Source of the DNA: Pontiella sulfatireligans
GTDB lineage: Bacteria; Verrucomicrobiota; Kiritimatiellia; Kiritimatiellales; Pontiellaceae
Assembly: GCF_900890705.1 (NCBI RefSeq)
Contig: NZ_CAAHFH010000001.1
Location: 3,348,001 to 3,412,000, forward strand
Direction of reading: 5' to 3'
Length of the DNA: 64,000 nucleotides
The notes under the pieces are model-generated. The model had not been told where the DNA came from. It saw only the letters and a program-made list of their open reading frames with translations, and did not search any database. Position 1 is the first letter of the stretch; each line of letters opens with the position of its first letter. Of the stretch, positions 17,536 to 28,223 are shown piece by piece. A program made the translations under genes and the position numbers.

Positions 17536-17692
17536 AGGTGGTTCTGCCTGTCAGTTAAAAATGGAGTCCATTCTCGCCGCTTTTCTCAAGAAAGCCACAA
17601 CAAATTGCGGTTTTTGCTGAAAAGAATGAGAAACTCCAGCAACACAGGCGAGATCGTTCAACGTTTCGCCGGAAATCGGCTCTAACTAAGGG

Positions 17693-17722
17693 TTGACGCA
17701 AGCGAAGAACGGGCACCATTAT
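17693..17722 (+). promoter_or_regulatory. Predicted panD promoter
   Basis: TTGACG (17693-17698) and CATTAT (17717-17722) are separated by 18 bp. The ATG of panD follows 28 bp later, with AAAGGA between. This is consensus matching only. Confidence 0.5.
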
Positions 17723-17750
17723 GCGCGCCGTTTGAACCAAAGGAAAAGCC

Positions 17751-18104
17751 ATGCAGCGGATCATGAAAAAATCGAAGATACACACGGCCACCGTTACGGG
17801 GCTAGAACTGTATTATGAAGGCAGCGTCACCATCGACCGCAACCTCATGGACATGGCCGACATGCTGCCAGGCGAACAGGTGCAGATCGTCAACCTCAAC
17901 AACGGCCAGCGCTTTGTCACCTACACCATTTCCGGCGAACGGGGCTCCGGCGTGATCGAACTCAACGGACCGGCCGCGCGGCTCGCCGCCGTCGGCGACA
18001 AGGTCATCATCATTTCCTACGGCAATTACGACGACACCGAGGCCAGAACCCTCAAGCCGATTGTCGTGTTTGTTGATGAAGACAACCGCCCCGCTCAGAA
18101 ATGA
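17751..18104 (+). CDS. panD: Aspartate 1-decarboxylase proenzyme
   Basis: A 117-residue pyruvoyl enzyme that makes beta-alanine from aspartate for pantothenate synthesis. The self-cleavage site is Gly24-Ser25 in YYEGSVTID, at the canonical position, which also supports the start at 17751. The conserved [18 protein letters not shown] block follows. AAAGGA lies 6 bp upstream of the start. The stop overlaps the next gene's ATG by 4 bp (ATGA), so panD is coupled to the RNA methyltransferase gene. Confidence 0.95.
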   Translation: MQRIMKKSKIHTATVTGLELYYEGSVTIDRNLMDMADMLPGEQVQIVNLNNGQRFVTYTISGERGSGVIELNGPAARLAAVGDKVIIISYGNYDDTEARTLKPIVVFVDEDNRPAQK

Positions 18105-19246
18105 GCGGCTACCTCTACCAAACCACCGGCCAATATTTCGGGCAACTTGCCTCCGGCGCCGAATCCTGCGGGGAGGCGGAGCTCAAGGAGCTCGGCGCCA
18201 CCAAAATCAACAAAGGCTACCTCGGCTATTATTTTTGCGCCGACCAGCGGACCATCTATAACTTGGTCTACCGCTCGCGCATCTTTTCGCGCATCCTCGC
18301 GCCGCTCCTCGCATTCGACTGCCATTCCGAAAAATATCTCTACAAAACCGCGCAACAGATCGACTGGACCGATTTCCTGACGCTGACCAAGACGTTTGCC
18401 ATCACCTCCAACGTGGCCGACAGCAACATCCGCAACTCGCAGTATGCCGGCCAGATCTTCAAGGACGCCATCGTCGACCAGTTCCGCACCAAAACCACCG
18501 AGCGCCCCGATGTCGACACGCGCAACCCCGACCTGCAGCTCAACCTCTACATCCACGAAAACAAGGCGCGCATCAGCGTCGATCTCGGTGGAGGCTCGCT
18601 GCACAAACGCGGCTACCGCACCGAATCCGTCGAAGCGCCCATGCAGGAAACCCTCGCCGCCGCCATCATCCGCCTCTCCGGCTGGAACGGCGAACGACCG
18701 CTCTACGACCCTTTCTGCGGCTCCGGCACCCTGCTCTGCGAAGCCTTTATGAAAGCCGGCAACATTCCCGCCGCCTACCTGCGCCACAAGTTCGGCTTCC
18801 TGCGCCTGCCCGACTTCGACGCCGCCGTCTGGAACCAGGTCAAAACCAAAGCCAACAACGAAACCGTCGATGTACCGGAAGATTTAATCAAAGGCAGCGA
18901 CGTCAGCGCCGACGCCGTCAAGGCCGTACGCGCCAACCGCAACGAGCTCCCTGAGATTGGAGTCATCAAGGTGCGCCGTTCCGACTTTCAATCGCTCGAA
19001 GGATTCAGCAACACCACCATCGTCACCAATCCCCCCTACGGCATCCGGATGGGCAACACCGAAGAAGTAGCCGGCCTGCTCAAAGAATTCGGCGACTTCC
19101 TCAAGCAAAAATGCACCGGCTCCACCGCCTTCATCTACTACGGCGACAAAGCCCTCATGAAAAAGCTCGGCCTCAAGCCCGAGTGGAAGCATCCCCTCCG
19201 CGCCGGCGGCCTCGACGGCGTCCTCTGCAAATACGAGCTCTATTGA
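18101..19246 (+). CDS. THUMP-domain RNA guanine-N2 methyltransferase (RlmL/YpsC-like)
   Basis: A 381-residue class I methyltransferase. Residues about 1-165 form the N-terminal ferredoxin-like plus THUMP region. The catalytic half has [13 protein letters not shown] (SAM-binding motif) and NPPYGIRMG (the NPPY base-flipping motif), typical of COG0116 enzymes such as the m2G2445 half of E. coli RlmL. The likely substrate is 23S rRNA. It lacks the second RlmK domain of E. coli RlmKL. It is coupled to panD by an ATGA overlap. Just downstream at 19252 is an interspersed CGTAGT-type repeat. Confidence 0.9.
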   Translation: MSGYLYQTTGQYFGQLASGAESCGEAELKELGATKINKGYLGYYFCADQRTIYNLVYRSRIFSRILAPLLAFDCHSEKYLYKTAQQIDWTDFLTLTKTFAITSNVADSNIRNSQYAGQIFKDAIVDQFRTKTTERPDVDTRNPDLQLNLYIHENKARISVDLGGGSLHKRGYRTESVEAPMQETLAAAIIRLSGWNGERPLYDPFCGSGTLLCEAFMKAGNIPAAYLRHKFGFLRLPDFDAAVWNQVKTKANNETVDVPEDLIKGSDVSADAVKAVRANRNELPEIGVIKVRRSDFQSLEGFSNTTIVTNPPYGIRMGNTEEVAGLLKEFGDFLKQKCTGSTAFIYYGDKALMKKLGLKPEWKHPLRAGGLDGVLCKYELY

Positions 19247-19251
19247 GGAAA

Positions 19252-19278
19252 TGCTCGTAGTTCCGCCTTCAGGTGGCC
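19252..19278. repeat. Interspersed CGTAGTTCCGCCTTCAGG-type repeat
   Basis: The sequence CTCGTAGTTCCGCCTTCAGG directly follows the methyltransferase stop. It matches one arm of the inverted repeat at 33456-33539 and shares the GCCTTTAGGCGG core with 41540-41556, so it belongs to a dispersed repeat family. Confidence 0.55.
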
Positions 19279-19407
19279 AGTGATGCCAGGTTGCACCAAC
19301 CGCCAAAGAAAAAAGCAATTCGCTTGATAATTCATTTTCATGACCGTGAATATTCATGTTCTCCATTGGCGGAGGAATTGCATATTAAACCCATTGAAAG
19401 GATAAGC

Positions 19408-19884
19408 ATGAAACAGATCGATTAAAGCACACGACGCGTATTGACCGCCGCATTGGCCGCAGGCCTTTGCTCCACCCTTCTGGCCGGATGCACCTCCCCG
19501 CGCGGCGGCCGTTATGACCAGTCCAACGCGACGGGCGTCGAGCTGAGTCAGAACAATTACAAAGTGGTGAAAGCCAATGCCACGGGCACCAGCAAGGGCT
19601 TCCGCCTGCTGGGTATTATTCCGTTTGCCAATCCATCCTACTCCAAAGCTAAAACGAAGCTGTATGAGTCAGCGGGCACGGATATGACTGGCCGATCGAT
19701 TGTGCTGTCCAACCAGTCCGAGGACAAAACCTCCCTGTATTTGATTTTGTTCTCCATTCCGAAACTCACCCTGTCTGCGGACATTGTTGAATTCGTCGAT
19801 AACGCCCCCGCTCCGGTGGCCGCCCCGGTTGCCACTCCAGCTGTCCAGCCGGTTGCTGAGCCGGAGGCAACGCCAGCCCCCTAA
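19408..19884 (+). pseudogene. Small lipoprotein gene with an in-frame stop in the signal peptide
   Basis: From the ATG at 19408, with AAAGGA well placed upstream, codons 1-5 read MKQID, then a TAA at 19423-19425, then STRRVLTAALAAG...LLAGC in the same frame. This would be a standard lipoprotein signal peptide ending in a lipobox cysteine (residue 28). A single change such as AAA to TAA explains the stop. The rest is intact to 19884: a domain of about 100 residues (KGFRLLGIIPFANPSYSKAK) and an alanine/proline tail. Translation might restart at TTG 19441, which would still give a short signal peptide and lipobox, so the protein could survive in reduced amount. Confidence 0.75.
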
Positions 19885-19966
19885 AGGCTCGGAAGAAACA
19901 AGGCTCCTTTTACGGACGGATGCAATAAAATGCATACGGCCTTTTTCATGCAGCCCTTGTATTCTC

Positions 19967-19995
19967 TTGAAAGAACAGGAGGTAGCGGCTACATT
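19967..19995 (+). promoter_or_regulatory. Predicted promoter of the first HEAT lipoprotein
   Basis: TTGAAA (19967-19972) and TACATT (19990-19995) are spaced by 17 bp. The start codon at 20067 follows with a leader of about 65 bp. Consensus match only. Confidence 0.4.
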
Positions 19996-20066
19996 CTTTC
20001 GATAATGTGCGCCGTGCCGTCCAATCATTGGAAGCAGGAGCGTTTAGTGATTCAAGGGGAATTGAT

Positions 20067-21869
20067 ATGAACAGAAGAATATTTACCGTTTTCTCGGTGC
20101 TGGCCGCCGTTCTCATGCTGGGGCTGGCCGGATGCAGCCGAACCGTTGATGATGTGGCCAAATGGAAAGCCAGCGGCAATGTGGCAAAACTGATCCGCGC
20201 CCTCGACGACCTTAAATACGAAGTCCGTCTGGCCGCCACTGAAGCACTCGGCGAACTAAAGGCCGAAGCTGCGGTTGATCCGCTGGCGGCGTTGTTCGAC
20301 GACGACGAGCCCGATGTAGTTCTTGCCTCCGTGAACGCCCTCGTCTCAATTGGGAACGGCCCCGCTTCTACGCATTTGATTCTCGCGCTCAAGCTCGACA
20401 ACGTCGATGCGCGCCTCGCGGCCGCCACAGGACTTGGCGCACTAAAAGCCACCCGAAGCGTTGAAGATCTCGGCATGGCTCTCGATGACGCCGTCGCCGC
20501 CGTAGCCCTCGCCTCGGCAACGTCGCTCGGGCAGATCGGCGAGGAAAAGGGAAGCAAACCCCTCGCAGGAAAACTCAGCGACTCTTCGGCCGAACTGCGG
20601 CTCATCTGCGTGCAGTCGCTCGCCAGCACGGGTGGCGAAGAAGCCGCCAAAGGGCTCGTCGGCGCACTGGACGACCAAGATGCCGGCGTGGGCAAAGCGG
20701 CCGTCGAATCGCTCGTCGCCATCGGCGATGTCTCCATCCCCTACGCCCTTTTGGCAATTAAAGACAACAAGACCGTAGTCCGCAAAGGCGCCATTGCCGT
20801 ACTCCAAGGGCTCAAAGCCGTTCCAGCCAAAGGAAGCGACGCCATCTGGTTTAAGCTGGCCGAGGTTTCCATCGACAATTCCGACGCCATCGACGCCTCG
20901 CTGGTTCGCGAGCTCGCCCAAACAGGCGATGTTCAAACCTTGCTTGAAGCCAACGCACATAACGTCGCCGATTTCCGCGAGCATGCCTTCCGGGCGGTCG
21001 AAGCCCTCGGCGAGCCCTGCACCGCCCAAGCCGTTGAAGCCGTCGGGCAAATGGCCGGCGCCCAAGGCAAATCCTGGTTCGACGGACGCACGGATTGGAA
21101 CGGCGCGCCGTCCTGGCGCATCGACCTGTGGGCCGCCATGGCCTCGCTCAACCCCGCTTTCGAACTCGACGGCGCAACGGTCGATGCCATGAAATCGCAA
21201 GGGCGCAACGCCTTCCGCGTCATTATTTCGCCACAATTCACGGCGACGCACGCATACACCCCGCTGCTCATCGAACTGCTCGGCGACCAAACCAAACCGC
21301 CGCCGGAAGAACCCGACTTTGATGCATACGGCATGCCGATCGTGAAAAAAGCGCGCGACACCTTCCGGGGAGAAGCCAACCAGGAGACAGCCAAAGACAA
21401 GTTGATTGCTGCCGGGGACGCCGGCGTGCTGCCCCTCATCGCCGCCAGCATCGGAACAAATGAGCTCGTGGGCGGCCACGCAGCCGAAATCCTCGGCGAG
21501 ATCGGCGACGCACGCGCCGTTGAGCCGCTCATCGGCGTGCTGACGAAAAAGATCGCCGCCGGCGAAGAGCTCTCCCTCTCGCCCTTCTACAACGCCCTTC
21601 AAAAGCTGGACGCCCCGGAAGCGGAACCCGTCCTGCTCAAAGTGCGCCCCAACGCCGACCGCGCCATGCGGGTGTTCGAGCGCAAATATCCCAGCGTCAA
21701 CGTCCTCAGCGCGGAAAACCGCGACACCTCCGCCGACTACACCCTGCCGACCACCTTCCGGCTGGGCTACATCGCCGACGCACAGCTGGTGGAAACCCCG
21801 GTCACCTTCGCCAAGGACGGTTTCGGCGACTGGAAGCCCTCCCCGCCGCTCCCCGCCGAACTTCCGTAG
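20067..21869 (+). CDS. HEAT-repeat lipoprotein, first of a tandem pair
   Basis: A 600-residue predicted lipoprotein. The signal peptide ends in the lipobox LAGC with Cys23. The region to about residue 350 is a run of HEAT/PBS-type helical repeats (for example RLAATEALGELKAEAAVDPLAALF, residues about 52-75), and another repeat block lies near residue 460-500 (GHAAEILGEIGDARAVEPLIGV). The C-terminus ends in a distinct beta-type region (FRLGYIADAQLVETPVTF). Such solenoids usually bind proteins; the partner is unknown. The ATG at 20067 follows AAGGGGA by 6 bp. A strong terminator separates it from a close paralogue downstream. Confidence 0.85.
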   Translation: MNRRIFTVFSVLAAVLMLGLAGCSRTVDDVAKWKASGNVAKLIRALDDLKYEVRLAATEALGELKAEAAVDPLAALFDDDEPDVVLASVNALVSIGNGPASTHLILALKLDNVDARLAAATGLGALKATRSVEDLGMALDDAVAAVALASATSLGQIGEEKGSKPLAGKLSDSSAELRLICVQSLASTGGEEAAKGLVGALDDQDAGVGKAAVESLVAIGDVSIPYALLAIKDNKTVVRKGAIAVLQGLKAVPAKGSDAIWFKLAEVSIDNSDAIDASLVRELAQTGDVQTLLEANAHNVADFREHAFRAVEALGEPCTAQAVEAVGQMAGAQGKSWFDGRTDWNGAPSWRIDLWAAMASLNPAFELDGATVDAMKSQGRNAFRVIISPQFTATHAYTPLLIELLGDQTKPPPEEPDFDAYGMPIVKKARDTFRGEANQETAKDKLIAAGDAGVLPLIAASIGTNELVGGHAAEILGEIGDARAVEPLIGVLTKKIAAGEELSLSPFYNALQKLDAPEAEPVLLKVRPNADRAMRVFERKYPSVNVLSAENRDTSADYTLPTTFRLGYIADAQLVETPVTFAKDGFGDWKPSPPLPAELP

Positions 21870-21882
21870 GGGCGCACGCTCA

Positions 21883-21911
21883 GGGCAGGCTTTCAAGCCT
21901 GCCCTTTTTTT
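21883..21911 (+). terminator. Intrinsic terminator
   Basis: The stem GGGCAGGCTT / AAGCCTGCCC, with a 2-nt loop, is followed by seven Ts. It lies 13 bp after the stop of the first HEAT lipoprotein, so the second paralogue is probably transcribed from its own promoter. Confidence 0.9.
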
Positions 21912-22020
21912 GTCCCTGATTCGCCGGCCCCGCACATATTTCCTTGCCAATATTTTACTACTCCTATCAAATGCACTTTTCGTTTCAGTCGTTGGAACGA
22001 GAGAAGGGAAAAGGAAATTC

Positions 22021-23790
22021 ATGAAAATTCAGGCAACATTCATTCAAGCAGCGGCCGTGGCCGCATTAGTTGCATTACTCTCCGGATGCGGAGAAACAAC
22101 AACAGACACAGTGAAGCAGTGGCAGGCCGCCGGCAATATATCGAAACTCGTTGGCGCAACGGATGCCAGCTCCGATCAGGACATCCGGCTGGCCGCCACC
22201 GAAGCGCTCGGCGCCCTAAAAGCAGAAGAGGCGATCGAACCGCTCGGCGCCCTGATTGTGGACCAAGATCTGGGAGTGGCGCTAAACGCCATCAGGGCGC
22301 TGGCTCAATACAACAGCCCGGCGGCGCAAAAGCACCTTCTCAGCGTTCTTGAAGCCGGAACGCCCCGCGGGCGCGCCATCGCCGCCGAAGCGCTGGGCGA
22401 ATGCCCCCTTCCCGAAGCCGTGGATCCGCTCATCAAAATGCTGGATGATGAATATGAACCCGCGGTCCTTGGCGCGGCCGTGTCGCTCGGCAAGATTGGC
22501 AATGCCAAAGCAGTTGAGCCGCTTTCGGCCAAGGTGCAGTCCATGAGCCAGCCCCTGCGCCTGGCGTGCGTGCAGTCGCTCAGCAGCATCGGCGGCGAAA
22601 CCGCTATACCGGGGCTTGCCCTTGCGCTCGGCGACATTTCTGACGATGTCCGCAACCCCGCCGTGGCCACCCTCGTTGCGCTTGGCCCCGCGTCCATCCC
22701 CATTGCGCAAGAAGCCCTGCGCAGCACCGATGAAAAAGTGCGCCAAAGCGGCATGGCCATCCTTGAAGGCGTCAACCAAATCCCCTCTTCCGGCGATGGC
22801 TTTGTCTGGTACCAGCTTGGGAAAACCCAGATGGACAAGAAAAAGATTCTAATCAACACCGCCGTTATCGAGCAGCTGGCCTCTCAAGGCGGAAATGCGG
22901 TCGATGCGCTGCTCGAAGCCGCGGCCCACCCGAATGCCGCCGTACGCGAGCACGCGCTCCAAGCCTTGGAACAGATCGGCGAGCCCGGCGCAAATAAAGC
23001 GGCGGAAGCGGCCGAAACCCAGGCCGGCCCCGAAGCAAAGCGCTGGTTCGCAGGCCGCGGCAACTGGCGCGGCGCCCCTTCTTGGCGGCTCGACCTCTGG
23101 GGGGGCGTCGTTGCGCTCAACCCCAACTTTGAACTGAACCCAGCCAAAACCGCCCAACTGGAAGAGATGGACAGCGACGCGCGACGCGTTATGGCCAACT
23201 CGCAGTTCATGCCCACTCGCGAATATATCCCGCTTCTTGTCAGCCAACTGTCGTATACAGAAACCTCAGGGACCTCAAACCCCCATATGGCCGAACACTT
23301 GAAACTGGCGACCAAACAACTGAAGCGTCTTGACCGGAAAGCGGAGCTGCCGCTCATTGCGGCGGTCAGCGATCCCGACCCGCAAACCGCGGGCAACGCC
23401 GCAGAAATCCTGATGGCCATGGGATCCCCCAACGCCGAACCGGTCATTATCGATGCGTTTTCAAAACAGCTCGAAGCCGGCGCCCCGCTCGGGGACACAC
23501 CGTTCTACCGCGCCCTGCAGAAGATCGACAACCCCGCCACCGAGCCGTTGTTGATCATGGCGTACCCGAACGCCGAACGCGCCCTCCAAGTATTTAAACG
23601 GAAGTATCCCGGCGCCCGGGCATCCATCATGCCGAGCCAATCCGTCTACGAAGGCGACGACAAGCCTCTTGCCTTCCAAGTGGGCTACTATTCCGGCAAA
23701 CACATAAAGGAGATGAAGGTCACCTTCAGAAAACATAAAAACGGCGAGTGGAAACCATTCCCGGCGCTGCCCGACGCGTTGCCGGAATAA
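22021..23790 (+). CDS. HEAT-repeat lipoprotein, second of a tandem pair
   Basis: A 589-residue paralogue of the preceding gene with the same layout: lipobox LLSGC (Cys23), DTVKQWQAAGNISKLV, HEAT/PBS repeats (RLAATEALGALKAEEAIEPL), the shared block GAPSWRLDLWGGVVALNPNFEL, and a C-terminal region with FQVGYYSGKHIKEMKVTFRK. The conserved GAPSWR-DLW block between repeats is found in both copies and may be a family signature. The start at 22021 has AAGGAAATTC upstream. EttA follows after 15 bp, perhaps in the same transcript. Confidence 0.85.
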   Translation: MKIQATFIQAAAVAALVALLSGCGETTTDTVKQWQAAGNISKLVGATDASSDQDIRLAATEALGALKAEEAIEPLGALIVDQDLGVALNAIRALAQYNSPAAQKHLLSVLEAGTPRGRAIAAEALGECPLPEAVDPLIKMLDDEYEPAVLGAAVSLGKIGNAKAVEPLSAKVQSMSQPLRLACVQSLSSIGGETAIPGLALALGDISDDVRNPAVATLVALGPASIPIAQEALRSTDEKVRQSGMAILEGVNQIPSSGDGFVWYQLGKTQMDKKKILINTAVIEQLASQGGNAVDALLEAAAHPNAAVREHALQALEQIGEPGANKAAEAAETQAGPEAKRWFAGRGNWRGAPSWRLDLWGGVVALNPNFELNPAKTAQLEEMDSDARRVMANSQFMPTREYIPLLVSQLSYTETSGTSNPHMAEHLKLATKQLKRLDRKAELPLIAAVSDPDPQTAGNAAEILMAMGSPNAEPVIIDAFSKQLEAGAPLGDTPFYRALQKIDNPATEPLLIMAYPNAERALQVFKRKYPGARASIMPSQSVYEGDDKPLAFQVGYYSGKHIKEMKVTFRKHKNGEWKPFPALPDALPE

Positions 23791-23805
23791 TGGCGGAGGC
23801 TCCCA

Positions 23806-25479
<1,674 letters not shown>

Positions 25480-25480
25480 G

Positions 25481-27085
25481 CTAAACCCCAAAAACGCGGA
25501 ACATCAGCTTGTTAAGGCGCTTGATCTCCAAGGCCTGGAAGTCGGCGATGTCGGACTGGCGAACCAGGCGAAACGCGCGGACGAGCAGAAGAAAAAGCAC
25601 TGCGTAGAGAGCACCTATTCCAAAGAGCAGGCCGATGTTGATCCAGTCCTGTTCAAAACGCTCGAATAGGCGGAGCCGGCCGGCAACCCAATGGAAAGCC
25701 GCCGCCTCCAGCGTCAATACCGTCGCCATGCGGAAGAAGAAGGCGGCCGGGAAATAGATCCCGCCAATGATATGGCGGGCCACCATCATCCGCGGCGTGA
25801 TGGTGAGGAAGAAGGTGGCCGCCACGGCCCAGATGCCGCCCCAGACGCCCCATTGCAGCTGCACGATGAGCAGCCAGTCGAGGAACAGGTTCACCACAAT
25901 CTGAAAGGCCATCATCGGCAGCATGTTGTGCACCTTTTCCTTGGCCTTGAGTGCCATGGAAAGCGGAATGGAAACCAGCGGAAGCAAGAGGAGCAGGCAG
26001 AAGGCGGAGGCCAGCGAGCCGGCTTCGTCCATCTCGCCGCGGTAAATGACGTGGTAGGCCGTCGGGGCAAAAAACGCGCCGAGAACGGCGACGGGAAGCG
26101 AAGCGGCCATGAGCAGTTTGTAGGAGGAGCTGATTAGGCGGCCCAGGCAGCTGGCGTCTTTCACATAGGCTTCCGCAAAGGCGGCGGTAGCCAACGAGAG
26201 CAGCGCGAGCGGAATGAAGGTGACCACGGTGTACGGCAGTGTATAGCCCAGATCGTAGACGCCGGCCAGCGTGGCGCCGCCGGCGGCCGCGAGGAAGAAC
26301 ACTTCGGAATATTTAAACATCACCATGCGCAGAATCGCGCTGAGCATGGCGGTGCCGGAAAACTTGAGCGCCCGTCGACGGCCGATGCCGAACTCCTGCG
26401 TGGTCCACGGCAGCTGCGTCACGCGGCGAAAGAGCAGCGCGGCGCCGACGGCGTAGACGACCCCGATAGAAAGCATCTGTATGAAGAAGACCGTATCCAC
26501 TTCCGGGCGGGCGCCGAGCAGAACGTAGAGCCCGGCCAGCCACACCGCCCCCTGCACCATCGAGAGGATCGCCACCGTGCGGGTTTTAAACATGGAGGTG
26601 AAGACGGTGGCGACATAGTCCTTCAGGAGCAGCAAGCCGGTCATCCCGCAGGCCAGCGCGAGAAAGAACGGGAAGCGCTCGATGTGCTCGGCATGGAAGA
26701 GGCGCTGCAGCGGCCCGGCAAAGCGCAGCACCACCACCGAGGCGCCCAGCACCGCAAGAAGCTGGAGCGTGGCGGACTTCCACATCAGATGGAGCAGCGC
26801 ATGGCGGTTCTGGCGGGCGGCAAGCTCGGGGACGTAGCGCATGAGGGCGGCTCCGAGCCCCAGCCCGCAGGCGATGAGCAGGTATGACGAAATGTTGAAC
26901 ATCAGGCTGTAGACGCCGAACTTTTCCTTGCCGAGGCCGTTGACCGTGAGGACGCTTACGCCGAAATAGGCGAAAAAGAGCACCAGCTTGCTGAGCACCA
27001 TCCATGGAACGCCACGCACGGCTTCGGGCGAAAAGAAAGCGCCCTTTCCGCTGTCTGGTCCATCGCTTTGTAGATGGTTGTCCAT
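25481..27085 (-). CDS. Polysaccharide flippase-like membrane protein (Wzx/MATE clan)
   Basis: A 534-residue integral membrane protein with about 12-14 hydrophobic segments, the usual size and layout of Wzx/MVF/MATE-type lipid-linked oligosaccharide flippases. There is an early ...FFAYFGVSVLTVNGLGKEKFGVYSL segment near residues 37-60, a common flippase feature where helix 1-2 ends in G-x-x-x-F/Y-G. It probably moves an undecaprenyl-linked glycan across the inner membrane. It starts 18 bp after the Ste24-like protease gene and is likely in one transcript with it and parB. No glycosyltransferases are nearby. Confidence 0.78.
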   Translation of the reverse strand: MDNHLQSDGPDSGKGAFFSPEAVRGVPWMVLSKLVLFFAYFGVSVLTVNGLGKEKFGVYSLMFNISSYLLIACGLGLGAALMRYVPELAARQNRHALLHLMWKSATLQLLAVLGASVVVLRFAGPLQRLFHAEHIERFPFFLALACGMTGLLLLKDYVATVFTSMFKTRTVAILSMVQGAVWLAGLYVLLGARPEVDTVFFIQMLSIGVVYAVGAALLFRRVTQLPWTTQEFGIGRRRALKFSGTAMLSAILRMVMFKYSEVFFLAAAGGATLAGVYDLGYTLPYTVVTFIPLALLSLATAAFAEAYVKDASCLGRLISSSYKLLMAASLPVAVLGAFFAPTAYHVIYRGEMDEAGSLASAFCLLLLLPLVSIPLSMALKAKEKVHNMLPMMAFQIVVNLFLDWLLIVQLQWGVWGGIWAVAATFFLTITPRMMVARHIIGGIYFPAAFFFRMATVLTLEAAAFHWVAGRLRLFERFEQDWINIGLLFGIGALYAVLFLLLVRAFRLVRQSDIADFQALEIKRLNKLMFRVFGV

Positions 27086-27103
27086 CGTTTCCGCTGCAGG
27101 CGG

Positions 27104-28222
27104 CTACTGGCTCCGGGCGCGCTCGATGCGCCGCGAAATGGAGGGATGGCTGTGCAGCATGAACTCCACCCAAGCCGCCGGTTCCTTGTTCGAAAGGTTT
27201 TGATCGGCGAGTTTTTCAAAGGCGGAGACCAACGCATCGTGCGAGCCAAGCTTCTCGACAGCGTAGGCATCGGCGGCAAACTCGCGCTGGCGCGAGTGCA
27301 GATTGGCGAAGGGCATCGATACGAGCGAAAAGACGAAAAGGCTGAAGATGAAGAGCGGCGCGGCGCCGATGTTGGCGATGCTCTCGAAGCCGAGCCAGCC
27401 GGAGAGGCCGTTCAAGCAGAGATCGGAAATATAGAAGCCGGCCAACGCCAACGCGGAACTGGTGACCATCAAGCGGAGAGTGTCGCGGTTTTTATAATGC
27501 CCGACTTCGTGTGCGAGAATGGCGAGGATTTCCTCCTGCGTGTAGCCGCTGAGCAGCGTGTCGCCGAGGATGATGCGCTTCGTGCGCCCGAATCCGGCAA
27601 AAGCGGCATTGGCGGTGTTGGTCTTGTCCTGCAGGCCCCACTTGAAGACGCCGACGACCTTGATGCCGGCTTCTTCCATCATTTCGCGGACAGCCTGGGT
27701 GAGATCGCCTTCCTCCAGCGGCTCAAACTTGTGGAACAGCGGCATGATGACCACGGGCATGAGCGTCGAGAGCACAACACCGAACAAGATGTAGAAGACC
27801 GTGGCGAAGAGCCACCAGAAGTTGGGCATCCAGCGCAGCAGGGCATAGATGACCGAAAAGAGGATCGTCGCCAGTACAAGGTCGATCAGCAGCGATTTGA
27901 CGAAGTCGGCCAACCATTCACCGAAGGTTTCGTTGGACAGCTCGTAGTGGTGCTCAATCACGTGGCCGCTGTAGTAGGAGAGCGGAAACATGCACGCGGA
28001 GAAGCCAAACACCGAAATCACCGTGTAAGATGCATTGGCCGCCCACCAAAGCCCGTCGCCGAAGCGCGCCGCCAGACTGTTGGCCAGCGTGGCCGATGCG
28101 CCGGTAAACTGGTAGAGCGCCAGCAGCAGCGCCACCAGAACCATCTGGAGAACGAAGAGTCGGTTGTGGATGGCGTCGTATTCTTTCGCCAACTGCTCGC
28201 GGGCTGTAGTTTGACCGCTCAT
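27104..28222 (-). CDS. M48-family membrane metalloprotease (Ste24-like)
   Basis: A 372-residue zinc metallopeptidase. The catalytic motif is H238-E-V-G-H242 in AILAHEVGHYKNRD, and the third zinc ligand Glu is probably in FAADAYAVEKLG, the usual E(F)xAD block. Several membrane segments lie around residues 22-40, 62-82, 110-160 and 255-310. The overall arrangement, with TKRIILGDTLLSGYTQEE before the zinc site, is that of CAAX-protease 1 / Ste24 homologues, longer than HtpX. It likely degrades or processes membrane proteins. It begins 1 bp after parB and precedes the flippase gene. Confidence 0.9.
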   Translation of the reverse strand: MSGQTTAREQLAKEYDAIHNRLFVLQMVLVALLLALYQFTGASATLANSLAARFGDGLWWAANASYTVISVFGFSACMFPLSYYSGHVIEHHYELSNETFGEWLADFVKSLLIDLVLATILFSVIYALLRWMPNFWWLFATVFYILFGVVLSTLMPVVIMPLFHKFEPLEEGDLTQAVREMMEEAGIKVVGVFKWGLQDKTNTANAAFAGFGRTKRIILGDTLLSGYTQEEILAILAHEVGHYKNRDTLRLMVTSSALALAGFYISDLCLNGLSGWLGFESIANIGAAPLFIFSLFVFSLVSMPFANLHSRQREFAADAYAVEKLGSHDALVSAFEKLADQNLSNKEPAAWVEFMLHSHPSISRRIERARSQ

Positions 28223-28223
28223 G

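Noticed and set aside
20442..22022. A 526-codon open frame opposite the first HEAT lipoprotein
   Set aside because: Antisense shadow: the plus strand has a lipobox, repeats and a Shine-Dalgarno site, and the minus frame has none.
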